Assembly: GCA_947179485.1 (NCBI GenBank)
Contig: OX359250.1
Coordinates: forward strand, 33,118,654 to 33,182,653
Direction: 5' to 3'
DNA length: 64,000 bases
DNA from: Allacma fusca
Taxonomy: Eukaryota; Arthropoda; Collembola; Symphypleona; Sminthuridae
The stretch's first letter is position 1. Each line of letters opens with the position of its first letter. The translations under genes were made by a program, and so were the position numbers. Shown one piece after another: positions 63,073 to 64,000 of the stretch. The notes under the pieces were generated by a model. It was not told the DNA's origin and searched no databases. It worked only from the letters and a program-made list of their open reading frames with translations.

Positions 63073-64000
63073 CTAGAAACCCAAAAAACAAACAAATGTA
63101 GAACATTGACATCAATTGCTCCGTAGACTGCTCCTTCATTAGCACATGAGAGCTCACTACGTGATCAGATACAGATACCATTCTTATTGTCATTCCCCAG
63201 TGACCCTGTCAGCAACGCATGCCACTGTCTCATAAACTATTCCCGTTACCCTACATCCTGATCTATGACCATTGCATGCACATGTGATTCCTATACATTT
63301 ATTTGCTAATAGATTATTGAGGGCTCTCCACGCCAAGACGTGATAGGGAACGTCGTGTAGTATTACTAGAGGAGCTATAAACATTTACGGCCGTACTTCA
63401 CTCTCCGATACCCTTATTATTAATTTTTTTCCGAAACCAATTTTGCCAAGTTGATTAAAACCGAAAAGTTTGTTGGTTGACGCCTTGTAAGAACTCTGCC
63501 TGAAATTCCCTACCGTTTTGCATGGGCGTATCAAAACCCTAACATCCTCTTGAAAATGTACTGTCAGTATGCATCTGATCTAAATAAAACTTTTAGGCAT
63601 ATACCTAAATGATTATGTGTGCGTATCATGCATAATTTATTATCATCTTTGACATATAGACATATCCCTTGTGCAATAAATACTCACTGAACCCAATTCC
63701 GCTGGGAGTAACAACGGGTTAGGTACAGCCCCGCCACATCCTATTCGCACTTTACTATAGATATAGCAATCTCCTTAGCTAGTGAAAGTATTTGTCACTC
63801 AAGACAGGAAAACGATAATGTCAAGTCTACTGGTTAAATGTTTTGAGCAAACTCAGTTTCGCAATTATGTGAGATCATGTGTTCTAACCCATTAGATTTC
63901 CAGGCCATGATGACAGACGACATGAGAGGGAACGACTGCCAAACTCCTTTAAAATCGCGGATTTTTCCCTCAATTATTAATTAATTGCTTGGATAAAATG
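63073..64000. other. 5' flank of the cysteine-rich protein gene
   Basis: No supported gene. It probably contains the intron in the 5' UTR, a first exon near 63690-63740 and the promoter (a TATA-like GCTATATCTATAG on the minus strand near 63755-63770). Confidence 0.4.

Noticed and set aside
1..64000. CRISPR arrays, bacterial operons, rRNA genes, replication origins
   Set aside because: No regularly spaced identical repeats with unique spacers, no ribosome-binding sites before frames, and the genes are spliced; the window is eukaryotic.

Overview
The window is animal nuclear DNA. The genes have short GT-AG introns (mostly 84-260 bp) and metazoan gene content, and one encodes a small secreted EB/EGF-like cysteine-rich protein. 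The best guess is an arthropod, possibly a hexapod such as a springtail, but nothing in the sequence fixes the species.

The window splits into two domains. Roughly 1-42,500 has no coding region I can support. It is dense in (GA)n/(CT)n microsatellites, about 25 arrays and up to 88 bp each, with many GTATGTACATAC-type runs and kilobase-scale patches of opposite strand composition (C-rich/G-poor, then G-rich/C-poor). It looks like a gene desert or a very large intron. Most of its open reading frames follow from this skewed composition.

From 42,897 to 64,000 there are no long GA arrays and genes are close together. In order: a CENP-L-like inner-kinetochore gene (-, 5 exons, 42,897-45,000); an intergenic region with two E2F-type motifs; FCP1/CTDP1, the RNA polymerase II CTD phosphatase (+, 8 exons, 47,864-51,765); mitochondrial ribosomal protein uS17m (-, 2 exons, 52,265-52,922), convergent with FCP1; HOP2/PSMC3IP, a meiotic recombination factor (+, 3 exons, 57,673-59,033); and a secreted, probably GPI-anchored cysteine-rich protein (-, 62,587-63,054). 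CENP-L, FCP1 and HOP2 all serve cell division, though they are not known to work as one module.

The gaps between these genes hold mobile and decayed DNA. There is a foldback element of 793 bp with internally repetitive inverted arms and a perfect 9-bp target duplication (53,744-54,536). There is a non-autonomous hAT-type element of 1,756 bp with 69-bp terminal inverted repeats and a perfect 8-bp target duplication (59,847-61,602). There is also the remnant of a subtilisin-family (S8) protease gene broken across three frames (about 56,590-57,000). The foldback element, the subtilase relic and the GA-rich desert with its strand-skew alternation are the most unusual parts.
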